Source of the DNA: a virus
DNA: 63,276 nucleotides
Virus record (IMG/VR): IMGVR_UViG_3300032334_002666
Location: 1 to 63,276 of that record
Reading direction: 5' to 3' (one strand)
Below the pieces are notes generated by a model. That model worked only from the letters and a program-made list of their open reading frames with translations. It made no database searches and had not been told where the DNA came from. Positions 25,665-33,730 of this stretch are shown here, piece by piece. The position numbers were made by a program, and so were the translations under genes. Within the stretch, counting starts at the first letter, position 1. Every line of letters begins with the position of its first letter.

Positions 25665-26378
25665 GATTAATAAGAAAAGTAAACCTGTTACAAATCCTCC
25701 AATGTGAGCATAGTCACTACCATCAAGGATATTAGTATTCTTGAATATGCTGAATAGTGTAAATCCTATACAATATGCCGCAAGTAAATTAAAGCCAATC
25801 TTTTTCAAGTTAGTTAAGTTCAATAGCAAATAGATTGCAATAATTCCATAAAGAGCAGAAGACGCTCCGCATGTTTTAGAAATCACTCGATTATATTCTC
25901 TAACTATTACTATATCACTTTCATCAAGAGTAGATAAGTATTCTTGAGATACTCTGTGATCATTTATCTCAATAGTAGAAGGTTTAATATGTAGAGCTGA
26001 AAGCGACTTTTCAATCTTTTGCTTGTTTTGGTGATATGCATAGTTTGTTGTAGAGTATCCAACAATTCCACATAATATATAGATCAAAAACATATTCTTG
26101 GTTCCAAACTTTACTTCAATTGACGGAGCAAAGATTAAGAATAGAATCATATTAAACAAGATATGAGTAAAATTGATAGAGTGAGTGAATCCACTAGTGA
26201 TTATAGCAAGAGGATTAAAATACTCAGAATAGGTAGGATATGCACCAAGATAGTTAGTCAAATTAATACTAGCACAATAGTAAGTAACTAGTGTTAATGC
26301 ATAAACGAGTAAGTTTATTGAAACCAGGTATTTTACTCCGATTGGAAGTGAAGATACATATTTTTTAATTGCTTTCAT
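25644..26378 (-). CDS. Rhomboid-family intramembrane serine protease
   Basis: 244 residues from the ATG at 26378 (MKAIKKYVSSLPIG); an in-frame ATG at 26420 would add 14 residues. About six hydrophobic segments are visible. Rhomboid hallmarks are the helix-2 segment HSINFTHILFNMILFLIFAPSIE, the catalytic Ser motif GASSALYG (residue about 172-179), and the catalytic His in YAHIGGFVTGLLF. A soluble insertion of about 55 residues lies before the Ser helix. Rhomboids cut transmembrane segments; phage-encoded ones are unusual. It is a single minus-strand gene between two late genes, so it is probably expressed early. Confidence 0.85.
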   Translation of the reverse strand: MKAIKKYVSSLPIGVKYLVSINLLVYALTLVTYYCASINLTNYLGAYPTYSEYFNPLAIITSGFTHSINFTHILFNMILFLIFAPSIEVKFGTKNMFLIYILCGIVGYSTTNYAYHQNKQKIEKSLSALHIKPSTIEINDHRVSQEYLSTLDESDIVIVREYNRVISKTCGASSALYGIIAIYLLLNLTNLKKIGFNLLAAYCIGFTLFSIFKNTNILDGSDYAHIGGFVTGLLFLLIKKASQR

Positions 26379-26426
26379 ACACTCTATTTTAATTCTAAAA
26401 TACATAAAAAAGTAGGTCATTTAAAA

Positions 26427-26443
26427 AATAAATAACTAAAAAA
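26427..26443 (+). promoter_or_regulatory. Late-promoter-like motif
   Basis: AATAAATAACTAAAAAA lies 28 nt upstream of the ATG at 26455, in the divergent gap next to the rhomboid gene. Confidence 0.65.
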
Positions 26444-26454
26444 GTATTTTTATT

Positions 26455-28050
26455 ATGTCATACTTATTAAATTACAAAAATTGGAGAACTCTCCATGAAT
26501 CAGTGTCTCTAAATGAATCATTAGACACAAATATTCTTACTTGGGCTTCAGCTATACCTAGTGTTAAAATAGGAAATGAAATAATTGGATCAGCTGATGA
26601 TACAACGATTACTCTTAATTTAGATAAGACTCAAAATAATGCTACTTTTGAGACTATGACACGGATAGTCGGGCAAGAGGCATTACCTAATTTTATATTT
26701 GGAAATAGCAATATCAATAGTGAACTTAAGTATGAAAGAATGTTTGGATTAATTTTAGCTGGACTCGGTCAGTATGCTGGATCATTTGATGCTATCTCAG
26801 ATGTTAGTAAAATTGAGGCACTTATACCTAAACTTAATTTTAGTTTAACGAAATCCCCTGAACCAATACAATTAATTGGAAAATCGTCAGAGATGATTGA
26901 CACTGAAGGACTAGTACAATTTGGACAAAGAATTCTTACTCCAGGAATTACTAAGTCGTCTACTGTACGTAGCATATGTGGATATATTAATGCATTTAAT
27001 CTTCAAAACTGGGCATCCGGTTCCTTTGAACAATATGATCCGACTAAAATATTAACATCTGAAAACATAGTTAACTTAACTTCATCTAATAGAGAAGTAC
27101 TAACTGTAGAAAAAGGATATGTGATATTAGTTAGTCCAGCAAGTTCAAGCTTAACTGGCGGAGATAGAGGAACCACTACTGAGTTGACACAAGGAGAAGA
27201 GGCAAAAACTGGATCAGTAGCTATTGCATTTACTACAGGTAGAGCAGATATTGATGATAAAGGAGTTAAAGTTGATGCAACTCACCCTAATGTAAAAGAG
27301 ATTGGTGATAAAATCATTAGTTATTTAGGAGACTCCGGTATTGCTGATACAATGACACTTATTTCATCAGCAAGTCCAGACTATGGAACTATTAAAAATG
27401 TAACAGGCTGGGAGAAATCATATGTAAAAGGTACAACTGGAACATCTGATCCTGGTGCTGGAGCAGATGACGCAGGTAAAAATATAAAACTTGCGTACGA
27501 TAGAGGTGTTACTTTTAGAAATGCATTAACTGCATATTTAGGAGGACACTTAAAAGCTAACAGTATTTCAGTTTCTTGGAAGATATCAACGGCTGAACCA
27601 AATGGAGGAAAAAATATCTCCTACTCAATTGCAACAAAGAGTGTTGCCGCTCAACCAATTACTAAAACTACTTATCAAGGAGCAAAGGTAGCGATTAATA
27701 AAGCAGACAATGGAATCTATGTATACAAGGTTAAGTTTAATGCTGCTGCACTTGTAGAAGCAGGAAAGGGTAAATCTCAACCATATGAATCGTTAAAAAT
27801 AGGAGATATGATTAGAATCAAAGGAGCTCTAACTGATCCTAGAACAGGTAAAACTGTTTTTAGTGATAAAGGAAAGGACGAAGTTGAAGTAAAAGTAACA
27901 CGAGTAGAGGATAATAAAGTATATGTACAAGTGCCTAAGAAAGATGAAGATGATAAAGTGATCGAAGGTCAATTTGTAGATAAAGAAATCGTTAAAGAAA
28001 GATACCTCGGATTAGCTGCAAAACAGGCTAAACCTGTAGCCGGCGTTTAA
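26455..28050 (+). CDS. Capsid-targeting-like protein with OmpA-like domain
   Basis: 531 residues. The N-terminus MSYLLNYKNWRTLHESVSLN is nearly the same as that of the annexin-like protein. Residues about 260-400 look like an OmpA C-terminal (peptidoglycan-binding) fold: VAIAFTTGRADIDDKGVK, a middle strand MTLISSASPDYG, then NIKLAYDRGVTFRNALTAYL (family: N..LS..RA..V...L). The last 120 residues form a basic beta-rich domain (KIGDMIRIKGALTDPRTGK). Monocistronic with late promoter and terminator. It could be an internal head or virion protein that contacts the cell wall. Confidence 0.6.
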   Translation: MSYLLNYKNWRTLHESVSLNESLDTNILTWASAIPSVKIGNEIIGSADDTTITLNLDKTQNNATFETMTRIVGQEALPNFIFGNSNINSELKYERMFGLILAGLGQYAGSFDAISDVSKIEALIPKLNFSLTKSPEPIQLIGKSSEMIDTEGLVQFGQRILTPGITKSSTVRSICGYINAFNLQNWASGSFEQYDPTKILTSENIVNLTSSNREVLTVEKGYVILVSPASSSLTGGDRGTTTELTQGEEAKTGSVAIAFTTGRADIDDKGVKVDATHPNVKEIGDKIISYLGDSGIADTMTLISSASPDYGTIKNVTGWEKSYVKGTTGTSDPGAGADDAGKNIKLAYDRGVTFRNALTAYLGGHLKANSISVSWKISTAEPNGGKNISYSIATKSVAAQPITKTTYQGAKVAINKADNGIYVYKVKFNAAALVEAGKGKSQPYESLKIGDMIRIKGALTDPRTGKTVFSDKGKDEVEVKVTRVEDNKVYVQVPKKDEDDKVIEGQFVDKEIVKERYLGLAAKQAKPVAGV

Positions 28051-28066
28051 AACAAGCTTATTAATT

Positions 28067-28097
28067 AAAAAGGGAATCTTAACGATTCCCTTTTTTT
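28067..28097. terminator. Bidirectional terminator
   Basis: AAAAAGGGAATC / GATTCCCTTTTT stem with a TTAAC loop and a T run, located between the convergent OmpA-like and CAP genes. Confidence 0.9.
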
Positions 28098-28630
28098 GTT
28101 ACTTGACATACGTAGTCATTGTATGTAGTATGCCCTTTATCCAGTGCATGATAAGTTGCATCTAATCTAAGTTCACCAGTCTTGGGATTGATTATGATAA
28201 TTGAAACAATTGTAGCAATGTTATATTCAGGTCGAGATATTGCTCTTTCATGAGTAGGAGAGTGAATCCATCCCTGAACCGTTTTTTCAGCAAGAGTTTC
28301 ATAATCTAGGTCATGAACTTCATTGATTACAAATAATGCATTTTTTCCAGAAGTAATAAAAGTATATAAACATTCAGCATTACTCCAATAACCTACGCTA
28401 TCTGAGTGAGTCGGCCAAGTTTTAACTATATTTCGATATGCTACTCGAGTACAAAAATCTCTCATTAACGAGTCCTCAAATACAGCAAATGCTTTTGCTC
28501 CTTTGGAGATTCGATATTCATTGATTTTTTTCCAAATAAGAGAGTCTAATTTAGTGGATTCAATTCTTTCAATTTGAGAGATTGAAGAGAATGAAAGTAA
28601 TGCAAAGAATGCTATTGCTATTGTTTTCAT
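28079..28630 (-). CDS. Secreted CAP/SCP-domain protein
   Basis: 183 residues from the ATG at 28630, where MKTIAIAFFALLSFSSISQ is a good Sec signal peptide; a frame from 28660 would bury the signal. The mature part matches the CAP superfamily: INEYRISKGAKAF, WPTHSDS (CAP His), NAECLYTF (CAP Glu), and QGWIHSPTHERAI (family: WxxSxxHxxNI) with a second His. CAP proteins are extracellular, with roles ranging from sterol binding to peptidase-like activity. Such a secreted protein is unusual for a phage and may act on or in the host envelope. Confidence 0.7.
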   Translation of the reverse strand: MKTIAIAFFALLSFSSISQIERIESTKLDSLIWKKINEYRISKGAKAFAVFEDSLMRDFCTRVAYRNIVKTWPTHSDSVGYWSNAECLYTFITSGKNALFVINEVHDLDYETLAEKTVQGWIHSPTHERAISRPEYNIATIVSIIIINPKTGELRLDATYHALDKGHTTYNDYVCQVTKKGNR

Positions 28631-28689
28631 GATAAAACTTTTAATTTGTTTATATAGCAATAATACAACAAATTCTCGAATTTTAAAAA

Positions 28690-28705
28690 GATAAATAATA
28701 AAAAA
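28690..28705 (+). promoter_or_regulatory. Late-promoter-like motif
   Basis: GATAAATAATAAAAAA lies 26 nt upstream of the ATG at 28716 and matches the consensus fully. Confidence 0.75.
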
Positions 28706-28715
28706 TTCAATTGTA

Positions 28716-28946
28716 ATGGCAAATCCAGTTATGAACTACAACCAGTTTATGGCAGCATTCAAAAAAGCTGAAACGGGATACCGTGGAAAAGCAAACGTTG
28801 GTGCTAATGATAAAACAGGTTCTATGAAAATTAACCAAGGTTTGGTTGAAGGTCCAGTTAAAGGAAAAGGTACTCCTCAACTTGACAAGTACACTAAACA
28901 ATACATGACTACTGCGAAGAATAAAAACGTAGTTGGTAAGAAGTAA
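28716..28946 (+). CDS. Small basic late protein, probable head/DNA-associated
   Basis: 76 residues, with about 15 Lys, Gly-rich and without hydrophobic core (MANPVMNYNQFMAAFKKAET...). MNYNQFMAAFKKAE is a loose match to the capsid-targeting pattern. It is first in a late operon that continues through 31.7 kb, including the tail tube gene. Small basic proteins with such N-termini are packaged with DNA in T4 (internal proteins); that role here is inference. Confidence 0.6.
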   Translation: MANPVMNYNQFMAAFKKAETGYRGKANVGANDKTGSMKINQGLVEGPVKGKGTPQLDKYTKQYMTTAKNKNVVGKK

Positions 28947-28964
28947 TTAACAAAATCTAAGACT

Positions 28965-29222
28965 ATGAATAGATTAATTACAAGCTTTGAGCAATATGCT
29001 CTACTTGAAAAGAAGGGCGACCTTAAGAAGCTAGTCGGAAAAGATGAAGACGAAGAACTTACAGTAAATGACGCTAAGAAAATTGGCGTTAAAGTTGCTA
29101 ATATGGAAGGTGAAGACAAGAAGAAATTTGTTGGAATTATTAACTTTTTAGGGGCTTCATGTAATATCTATAACGAGCTTTGGAAGAACTATAAACGTAC
29201 ACGAGACCGTAAAAAAGACTAA
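28965..29222 (+). CDS. Small charged protein with capsid-targeting-like N-terminus
   Basis: 85 residues. MNRLITSFEQYALLEKKGD has the aromatic-x-x-aromatic-x-Leu-Leu-Glu pattern. The remainder is Lys/Asp/Glu-rich and helical, ending in a basic tail (KNYKRTRDRKKD). The stop overlaps the next ATG (TAATG). Perhaps an internal protein or assembly factor. Confidence 0.6.
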   Translation: MNRLITSFEQYALLEKKGDLKKLVGKDEDEELTVNDAKKIGVKVANMEGEDKKKFVGIINFLGASCNIYNELWKNYKRTRDRKKD

Positions 29223-30391
29223 TGAATAAAGTATTTGAAAAAGCGTATTCTGATGAAATTAGTTCAAAGGACGGAGGTTTCATCTTTCAAGCTATCTTAA
29301 ATTATGACTTAACTTGGTCAATAATAGATGGCGAAACTGCTCTTGATCAAAAAAATATTCAAGGCTGGTTAAAGCAGGTCGACGTTTTTCCGGATATGAA
29401 ATTTGATGAGGGTCATGCGACCCTCACTTATATTATCCTGAGTGAAGTAAATCTACTTAAAAGAAAGTTTGAACTTGCGAGTGAAGCAATTAAGAGATTA
29501 CTTAATCCTGACTATGCTAAAGAAATGGATGGTCTTCCTGCAGAACAAGCACCTGAAGAGGAAATACCAAAACCGGTTGAGTCTGACTTAACTGACGATG
29601 ATTGGAATAACTTATTACCCGCAGGCCCAGCTGATCCATTGGGTTTACCTGCACCACAAAAGCAGTTAGGCCAAGGTCAAAAACAGCTTGGGGCTGGACA
29701 AAAGATGTTAGGTCAAGGTCAAGCTATGCTACCTGCACCACAAAAACAATTACCTCCAGCTACTTCTGAATCAAGAGTAGATGAAGTTCTCTTCACTACT
29801 AAATTGACATCAGCTCAAATCAAGGCAATTAACGATAAGTATTTTAAGAATACTCGATATGAAGTTAGATTTACAGTAAATAGAATGGTGCTTCGTGAAG
29901 TTTCAACAAGTGGACTCGATACAGGTTCACCAAATGTTACTCTAAAACTTTCTACTGGAATGGTGGATACACTTGATGGAACTGCAATTAATAGCTGGGA
30001 CGGATTTAATGTTAAGGTGACTGGTAAAAATACTCTATTTAACGATCAATCCCTGACAATCAATAACCAGACTGACCCTAAGATCTCTGAGATCCTAGTA
30101 TATGATCCAATTGAAAACGTAAATGAATTAATTTTTAGAACAATATTACCTTCACTAGTGATTGACTTTAAAGGAGACAGGGTACAAATTGATAATTATT
30201 CTAATAGATCTTCACAAGTATCGATTAGATCAAATATAGATTTTGATAATTTGTTTAATATTGAAGATACTTTACAGTCTGAAATAGTTGATACTGAAGA
30301 GGGAGAAGATACTGAACAGGAAGATGAGACGATAGAAACGTCAGAACCAGTATTGCCCAAACAAAATATTGAGTCAAAGACAAATAAATAA
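29222..30391 (+). CDS. Virion-region protein with Gln-Leu-Gly heptad repeats and acidic tail
   Basis: 389 residues. Residues 1-105 are helical and acidic. Residues 146-180 are five 7-residue units (QKQLGQG, QKQLGAG, QKMLGQG, QAMLPAP, QKQLPPA). Residues about 190-340 are a beta-rich domain. The last 40 residues are very acidic (EEGEDTEQEDETIETSEP). It is coupled to the upstream gene and precedes the tail tube gene by 19 nt. A structural or assembly role is likely, but no family is recognised. Confidence 0.6.
   Translation: MNKVFEKAYSDEISSKDGGFIFQAILNYDLTWSIIDGETALDQKNIQGWLKQVDVFPDMKFDEGHATLTYIILSEVNLLKRKFELASEAIKRLLNPDYAKEMDGLPAEQAPEEEIPKPVESDLTDDDWNNLLPAGPADPLGLPAPQKQLGQGQKQLGAGQKMLGQGQAMLPAPQKQLPPATSESRVDEVLFTTKLTSAQIKAINDKYFKNTRYEVRFTVNRMVLREVSTSGLDTGSPNVTLKLSTGMVDTLDGTAINSWDGFNVKVTGKNTLFNDQSLTINNQTDPKISEILVYDPIENVNELIFRTILPSLVIDFKGDRVQIDNYSNRSSQVSIRSNIDFDNLFNIEDTLQSEIVDTEEGEDTEQEDETIETSEPVLPKQNIESKTNK
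29657..29761 (+). repeat. Five 21-nt (7-residue) repeats
   Basis: In-frame units QKQLGQG / QKQLGAG / QKMLGQG / QAMLPAP / QKQLPPA. They form a flexible Gln/Gly/Pro linker between two domains of the protein at 29222-30391. Repeats of this kind can expand or contract by slippage. Confidence 0.75.
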
Positions 30392-30399
30392 CTAAAATA
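30382..30399 (+). promoter_or_regulatory. Late-promoter-like motif
   Basis: AAATAAATAACTAAAATA lies 28 nt upstream of the tail tube ATG at 30411. It overlaps the end of the preceding gene. Confidence 0.65.
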
Positions 30400-30410
30400 A
30401 TCGATACACA

Positions 30411-30986
30411 ATGGCAGGTTTACCATATTGGAGCAACTCATTAGCTTCTAGAGAATACTACGAACCGATATATCAAAATCAGTTTGAAGTAATCTTGACT
30501 CCTCCTCCAGTAATTACTGGATCAGAAGTTGCTCTTCTAGTAGAACATGTAACTAAGATTTCCGGTTTACCTGAAATCAATTCAGCTGGTGAGCTAGTTG
30601 AACAAAAGTACAAGTTTGCTACTAGATCTTATGCTGGAGCTATTCCAGACAAGACTACAGCTGACTTGGAAATAACTTTTACAGTCAACTTAAATGAAGA
30701 AAACAACGCATATATCTATAACATCTTAAGAGCATGGAACGATATCTTATACAATCCTTTGACTGGTAGTCAAGGTCTAAAGAGAGACTATGTTGGTTCA
30801 CTATCAGTACACGTTTCAAATAAAACTGGAGAGATCTTTAGAGAGTGGTCGTTTGCATCAATTATCCCAATGGACAAGTTATCAGAGCTTAAACTTGACT
30901 ATACTGAAAAGGGTGTTTATGAAGTGACTGCAAAATATAGAGCAGATAGCTGGACTGAAACTAGAATCGGTCAAATTAACGTATAA
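30411..30986 (+). CDS. 19: Tail tube protein (gp19-like)
   Basis: 191 residues, close to T4 gp19 (163). Typical features are the N-terminal NQFEVILTPPP strand, HVTKISGLPE (tube proteins: v..v.lPg), the long strand DKTTADLEITFTVNLNEENN, WNDILYNPLTG, and the C-terminal PMDKLSELKLDYTEKGVYEV. The protein forms the inner tube through which DNA passes. It has its own late promoter within the operon, consistent with a need for high copy number. Confidence 0.9.
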   Translation: MAGLPYWSNSLASREYYEPIYQNQFEVILTPPPVITGSEVALLVEHVTKISGLPEINSAGELVEQKYKFATRSYAGAIPDKTTADLEITFTVNLNEENNAYIYNILRAWNDILYNPLTGSQGLKRDYVGSLSVHVSNKTGEIFREWSFASIIPMDKLSELKLDYTEKGVYEVTAKYRADSWTETRIGQINV

Positions 30987-31001
30987 AAAATTTAAGATAA
31001 A

Positions 31002-31739
31002 ATGGAAATGTTTGATACACATCGTCGAGATATCCTAAATTTCGATAATTATATGGACCTTAAAAAACCTGGATTTGGTGGACCATCTTCAATGATGCCG
31101 CTAAGAGACGGAAAAGGTAAGATAATTAATACTAAACCTAAATTAGCTGGATTTCAGAGAACAGTCGAACGCGATCCTGCTTTTTCTCATCCAGTATACG
31201 ATCCTACATATAAAGCTATGACTGGCGATCTTGTATATAAGCAAGAGGGTAGAAAAGCTTTTACTTATGATGATCAAAGAACAGGTATTCCAGTAGTTCA
31301 AATGGATCCGCTTAAGGAAGGAAAAGCTTATTCTTCTTTTCAGAGATTTGTTAACGAAGCTGAAGATGAAGTCGAAGATGAACTAGAAAATGATGATCAA
31401 GATATATACGATCCAATAGCGAAAGCCAACGCTGAGTACGAATCACCGATGGATCGTATGTATAATTCAGAAGACTGGGTAAGTGCACAAAGAGATGCTG
31501 AAGGTTTTGATGATGAGGAAGAAGAAGAAACTAGAACAGAGGCAACTCGTTCAAATAATACAATATCTGATTTACGTCAAATTGAAGATAAATTAAGACG
31601 CTTTGAAGCAGGTGAAAACTTTGATGAAGAGGAAGAAGACTTTGGTGCAAATCCAATGGCTTCACCATTTGGAGAAGTTCCAGATTGGGTAAAAGACCTA
31701 CATAATTCGCCTGAAGATCAAGTTGGAGAAGAATATTAA
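31002..31739 (+). CDS. Acidic protein downstream of tail tube
   Basis: 245 residues, very acidic in the second half (DEVEDELENDDQDIYD, DDEEEEETRTEA, FDEEEEDFG). An internal stretch, YSSFQRFVNEAED, is a good match to the capsid-targeting/cleavage pattern though not N-terminal. The first 100 residues are Gly/Pro/Lys-rich and lack a clear fold. Expressed with the tail tube and followed by a terminator. Possibly a chaperone or scaffold-like assembly protein; no family is recognised. Confidence 0.6.
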   Translation: MEMFDTHRRDILNFDNYMDLKKPGFGGPSSMMPLRDGKGKIINTKPKLAGFQRTVERDPAFSHPVYDPTYKAMTGDLVYKQEGRKAFTYDDQRTGIPVVQMDPLKEGKAYSSFQRFVNEAEDEVEDELENDDQDIYDPIAKANAEYESPMDRMYNSEDWVSAQRDAEGFDDEEEEETRTEATRSNNTISDLRQIEDKLRRFEAGENFDEEEEDFGANPMASPFGEVPDWVKDLHNSPEDQVGEEY

Positions 31740-31743
31740 AAAC

Positions 31744-31775
31744 AAAAAACCTCATATCCAATATGAGGTTTTTTT
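31744..31775. terminator. Bidirectional terminator
   Basis: The stem AAAAAACCTCATAT / ATATGAGGTTTTTT with a CCA loop is 14 bp and perfect. It separates the tail tube operon from the convergent nucleotide-metabolism operon. Confidence 0.9.
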
Positions 31776-32172
31776 AGATAATTATTTTTTCAATTGATTT
31801 ATCTGAAATATCAAGTGGCTCAGGATCAGAAGTAGGAGCAATCAACTGATAATTAAATTCAAAATCTGGATACTCTTCTGATATGAAATCAATAGTATTT
31901 AAAATACTTACAGTAGATAAGTTTGAGTTTAAATAGATTATTTGATCGTATTTTTCATTCTTAACATTAATTGCCTTATCTAATAATTTTTTAATCTCAT
32001 AGTTTAATAAGAAGGACTGTACTTTATTTGGAATAATAAATTTTGTACTGAATTTGTCTTTAATTAATTTACTTACATTTAGGATATAGTCACTTTTATC
32101 TTTCTTATTAAAAGTTAAGATGAAGCTCTTATAATCTTTAACAAAGACTAGCGATATTTTTCGTTTGTCCAT
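31774..32172 (-). CDS. Hypothetical protein
   Basis: 132 residues, Ile/Lys/Asp-rich, starting just after the dCMP deaminase stop. It has alternating strands and helices (SLVFVKDYKSFILTF, YDQIIYLNSNLSTVSILNTI) suggestive of a small alpha/beta domain, but no motif. As the last gene in the operon with two nucleotide enzymes it may have an accessory role. Confidence 0.55.
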   Translation of the reverse strand: MDKRKISLVFVKDYKSFILTFNKKDKSDYILNVSKLIKDKFSTKFIIPNKVQSFLLNYEIKKLLDKAINVKNEKYDQIIYLNSNLSTVSILNTIDFISEEYPDFEFNYQLIAPTSDPEPLDISDKSIEKIII

Positions 32173-32173
32173 T

Positions 32174-32593
32174 TTATACTTCTAATTTTACAATATCTAC
32201 ACCAGCTGCCTTTAGGATCTTGATGCCAGAAGTATCTCGATATTCTTCTCGATAGATAACAAACTTAATTCCGGCTTGAATAATCAATTTTGAACACTCT
32301 TTACATGGTGAATAGGTCACATATAATGTAGCTCCATCAGTACTTTGTGTAGATCTAGCAACTTTCATCATTGCATTGGCCTCAGCGTGTAGAACATACC
32401 AGTGAGTATTATCATTAGCATCTTCACAGTCATTTGGAAAACCTTTAGGGGTACCATTAAATCCATCTGAAATAATTGTCCCGTCCTTAACAATTAGGGC
32501 ACCAACTTTCTTACGCTTACAACATGAAAGATTAGACCACTCAGTAGCCATTTTTAGGTAAGTAAGGTGATATTTAAGATCCTTATTTGTCAT
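32174..32593 (-). CDS. cd: dCMP deaminase
   Basis: 139 residues. Zinc-dependent cytidine/deoxycytidylate deaminase: the ligand and catalytic motif HAEANAM (His and Glu) and the second motif SPCKECSK (two Cys ligands). Upstream FNGTPKGFPNDCE is typical of dCMP deaminases (GYNGTPRGFxxC). It converts dCMP to dUMP, feeding dTMP synthesis. It is shorter than T4 Cd (193), lacking the latter's extra zinc site. It sits two genes downstream of the gp42/TS-like gene. Confidence 0.92.
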   Translation of the reverse strand: MTNKDLKYHLTYLKMATEWSNLSCCKRKKVGALIVKDGTIISDGFNGTPKGFPNDCEDANDNTHWYVLHAEANAMMKVARSTQSTDGATLYVTYSPCKECSKLIIQAGIKFVIYREEYRDTSGIKILKAAGVDIVKLEV

Positions 32594-32786
32594 CTTTTAT
32601 ACTATTAGTTATGCCATTTGGCACAATACCATTGATAATTACGATAATTCCTACCCATTGTGAATAGGATATTGCAGGACCAAATACTTTAGCTAAGTCA
32701 TTCCAATCATATACTAGATTAGAGAGCAGAGCAAGTATTAGGAGCTTAGCTACGGTGGTGATGATTGAGATAATTGCTTTTTTCAT
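32583..32786 (-). CDS. Small two-span membrane protein
   Basis: 67 residues from the ATG at 32786 (MKKAIISIITTVAKLLILAL); a longer frame from a TTG is rejected because the ATG overlaps the previous stop as ATGA. Two hydrophobic segments are seen (about 4-22 and 41-58). It is placed between two nucleotide-metabolism genes; the function is unknown. Holin-like topology cannot be excluded, but the operon context does not favour it. Confidence 0.55.
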   Translation of the reverse strand: MKKAIISIITTVAKLLILALLSNLVYDWNDLAKVFGPAISYSQWVGIIVIINGIVPNGITNSIKDDK

Positions 32787-33652
32787 AAGTTTATATTTTT
32801 TAGGATCCAATTATATAGAGGATCAGATAGTTGAGAATATTCAGATTGTCCATCAAATAGTGATGAAAAATGACCGGTTGGGGAGCCATCAATTTTAATT
32901 AAGTTTAAGTGGACTCCTGGAATACTTAGAGGTTCAAACTTTTTAGTAATCATCTTATTTGCAATTTCAAAATGTCTCTCATAGATATGAGAAGAGTTTG
33001 CAATGTGAGTATATGTTCCTAACTCTAATTCAGGATATCCTGTATAGGACTTAAGATGAGACAGCATTTGAGATTGTAGAATAGCAAAAAATGCAATATC
33101 TGTTGGAAGGCCTAAGATGACGTCATTACTTCGCATGCTTACCGTAAAATTAAGCTTGTTGTTTCTGATTTGAAAGATTCCATACATGGTACAAACAAAA
33201 TCCTTATTTCCTGATCTTTGGTGGATAGGCAAATTAAAGTGCAGGACAGCTTGTCGTGAATCTTTATCTTGAGCTAATGATTCTAATGCCCATCGATATT
33301 GATTAACACCGTGTTCATTAGGATTATTAAAGAGGAGGTATCCATATGATGAGTTTACAGTAGCATCACTATTTTGAATAGATTCCCAAAACTTTGCAAA
33401 TTTTGAGATATATTCGACATCATTTCTACCCATAAAATACCATAGAAATTCAGCTGCAATATACTTGAATTGAGAAGATCTAAATGGATTAGTATAGAGA
33501 CATGATAGAGGATTCTCAATAACTAGAGCAACATCACATATTTCATTGATCGTCATATCTCTAGGCTGTGTCACGTATTCTGGCTCAGTCATTAGGTCAT
33601 GTAAGAGCTCTTCATAGACTCCAGCGAATGTATTTGCTTGATATATTACCAT
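32783..33652 (-). CDS. Thymidylate synthase-fold enzyme, probable dCMP hydroxymethylase/methylase (gp42-like)
   Basis: 289 residues. TS-fold residues are catalytic Cys154 in DFVCTMYG, phosphate-binding Arg133 (DSRQAV) and Arg174 (MRSND), and the HIY motif (SSHIYERHFEI). Two features follow T4 gp42 rather than ThyA: NSSYGYLLF (gp42: NSNYGWAIW) and DFVCT...IRNNKLNFTVSMRSND (gp42: DFMCT...IRDKKINAVVNMRSND). Most telling is GLPTD with Asp185 where ThyA has Asn (GLPFN); in T4 gp42 the equivalent Asp gives specificity for dCMP. It may therefore make 5-hydroxymethyl- or 5-methyl-dCMP. A plain dTMP synthase remains possible. Confidence 0.8.
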   Translation of the reverse strand: MVIYQANTFAGVYEELLHDLMTEPEYVTQPRDMTINEICDVALVIENPLSCLYTNPFRSSQFKYIAAEFLWYFMGRNDVEYISKFAKFWESIQNSDATVNSSYGYLLFNNPNEHGVNQYRWALESLAQDKDSRQAVLHFNLPIHQRSGNKDFVCTMYGIFQIRNNKLNFTVSMRSNDVILGLPTDIAFFAILQSQMLSHLKSYTGYPELELGTYTHIANSSHIYERHFEIANKMITKKFEPLSIPGVHLNLIKIDGSPTGHFSSLFDGQSEYSQLSDPLYNWILKNINL

Positions 33653-33700
33653 AACTTAGTTTCTATTTTTATACATGCTACTTTAAAAAAGTTTTAAAAT

Positions 33701-33717
33701 TAAATAAATATAATAAA
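33701..33717 (+). promoter_or_regulatory. Late-promoter-like motif
   Basis: TAAATAAATATAATAAA lies 28 nt upstream of the ATG at 33731. The region is divergent; the minus-strand AAAACTTT element of the gp42-like gene is at 33688-33695. Confidence 0.6.
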
Positions 33718-33730
33718 GAACGCATAATAT

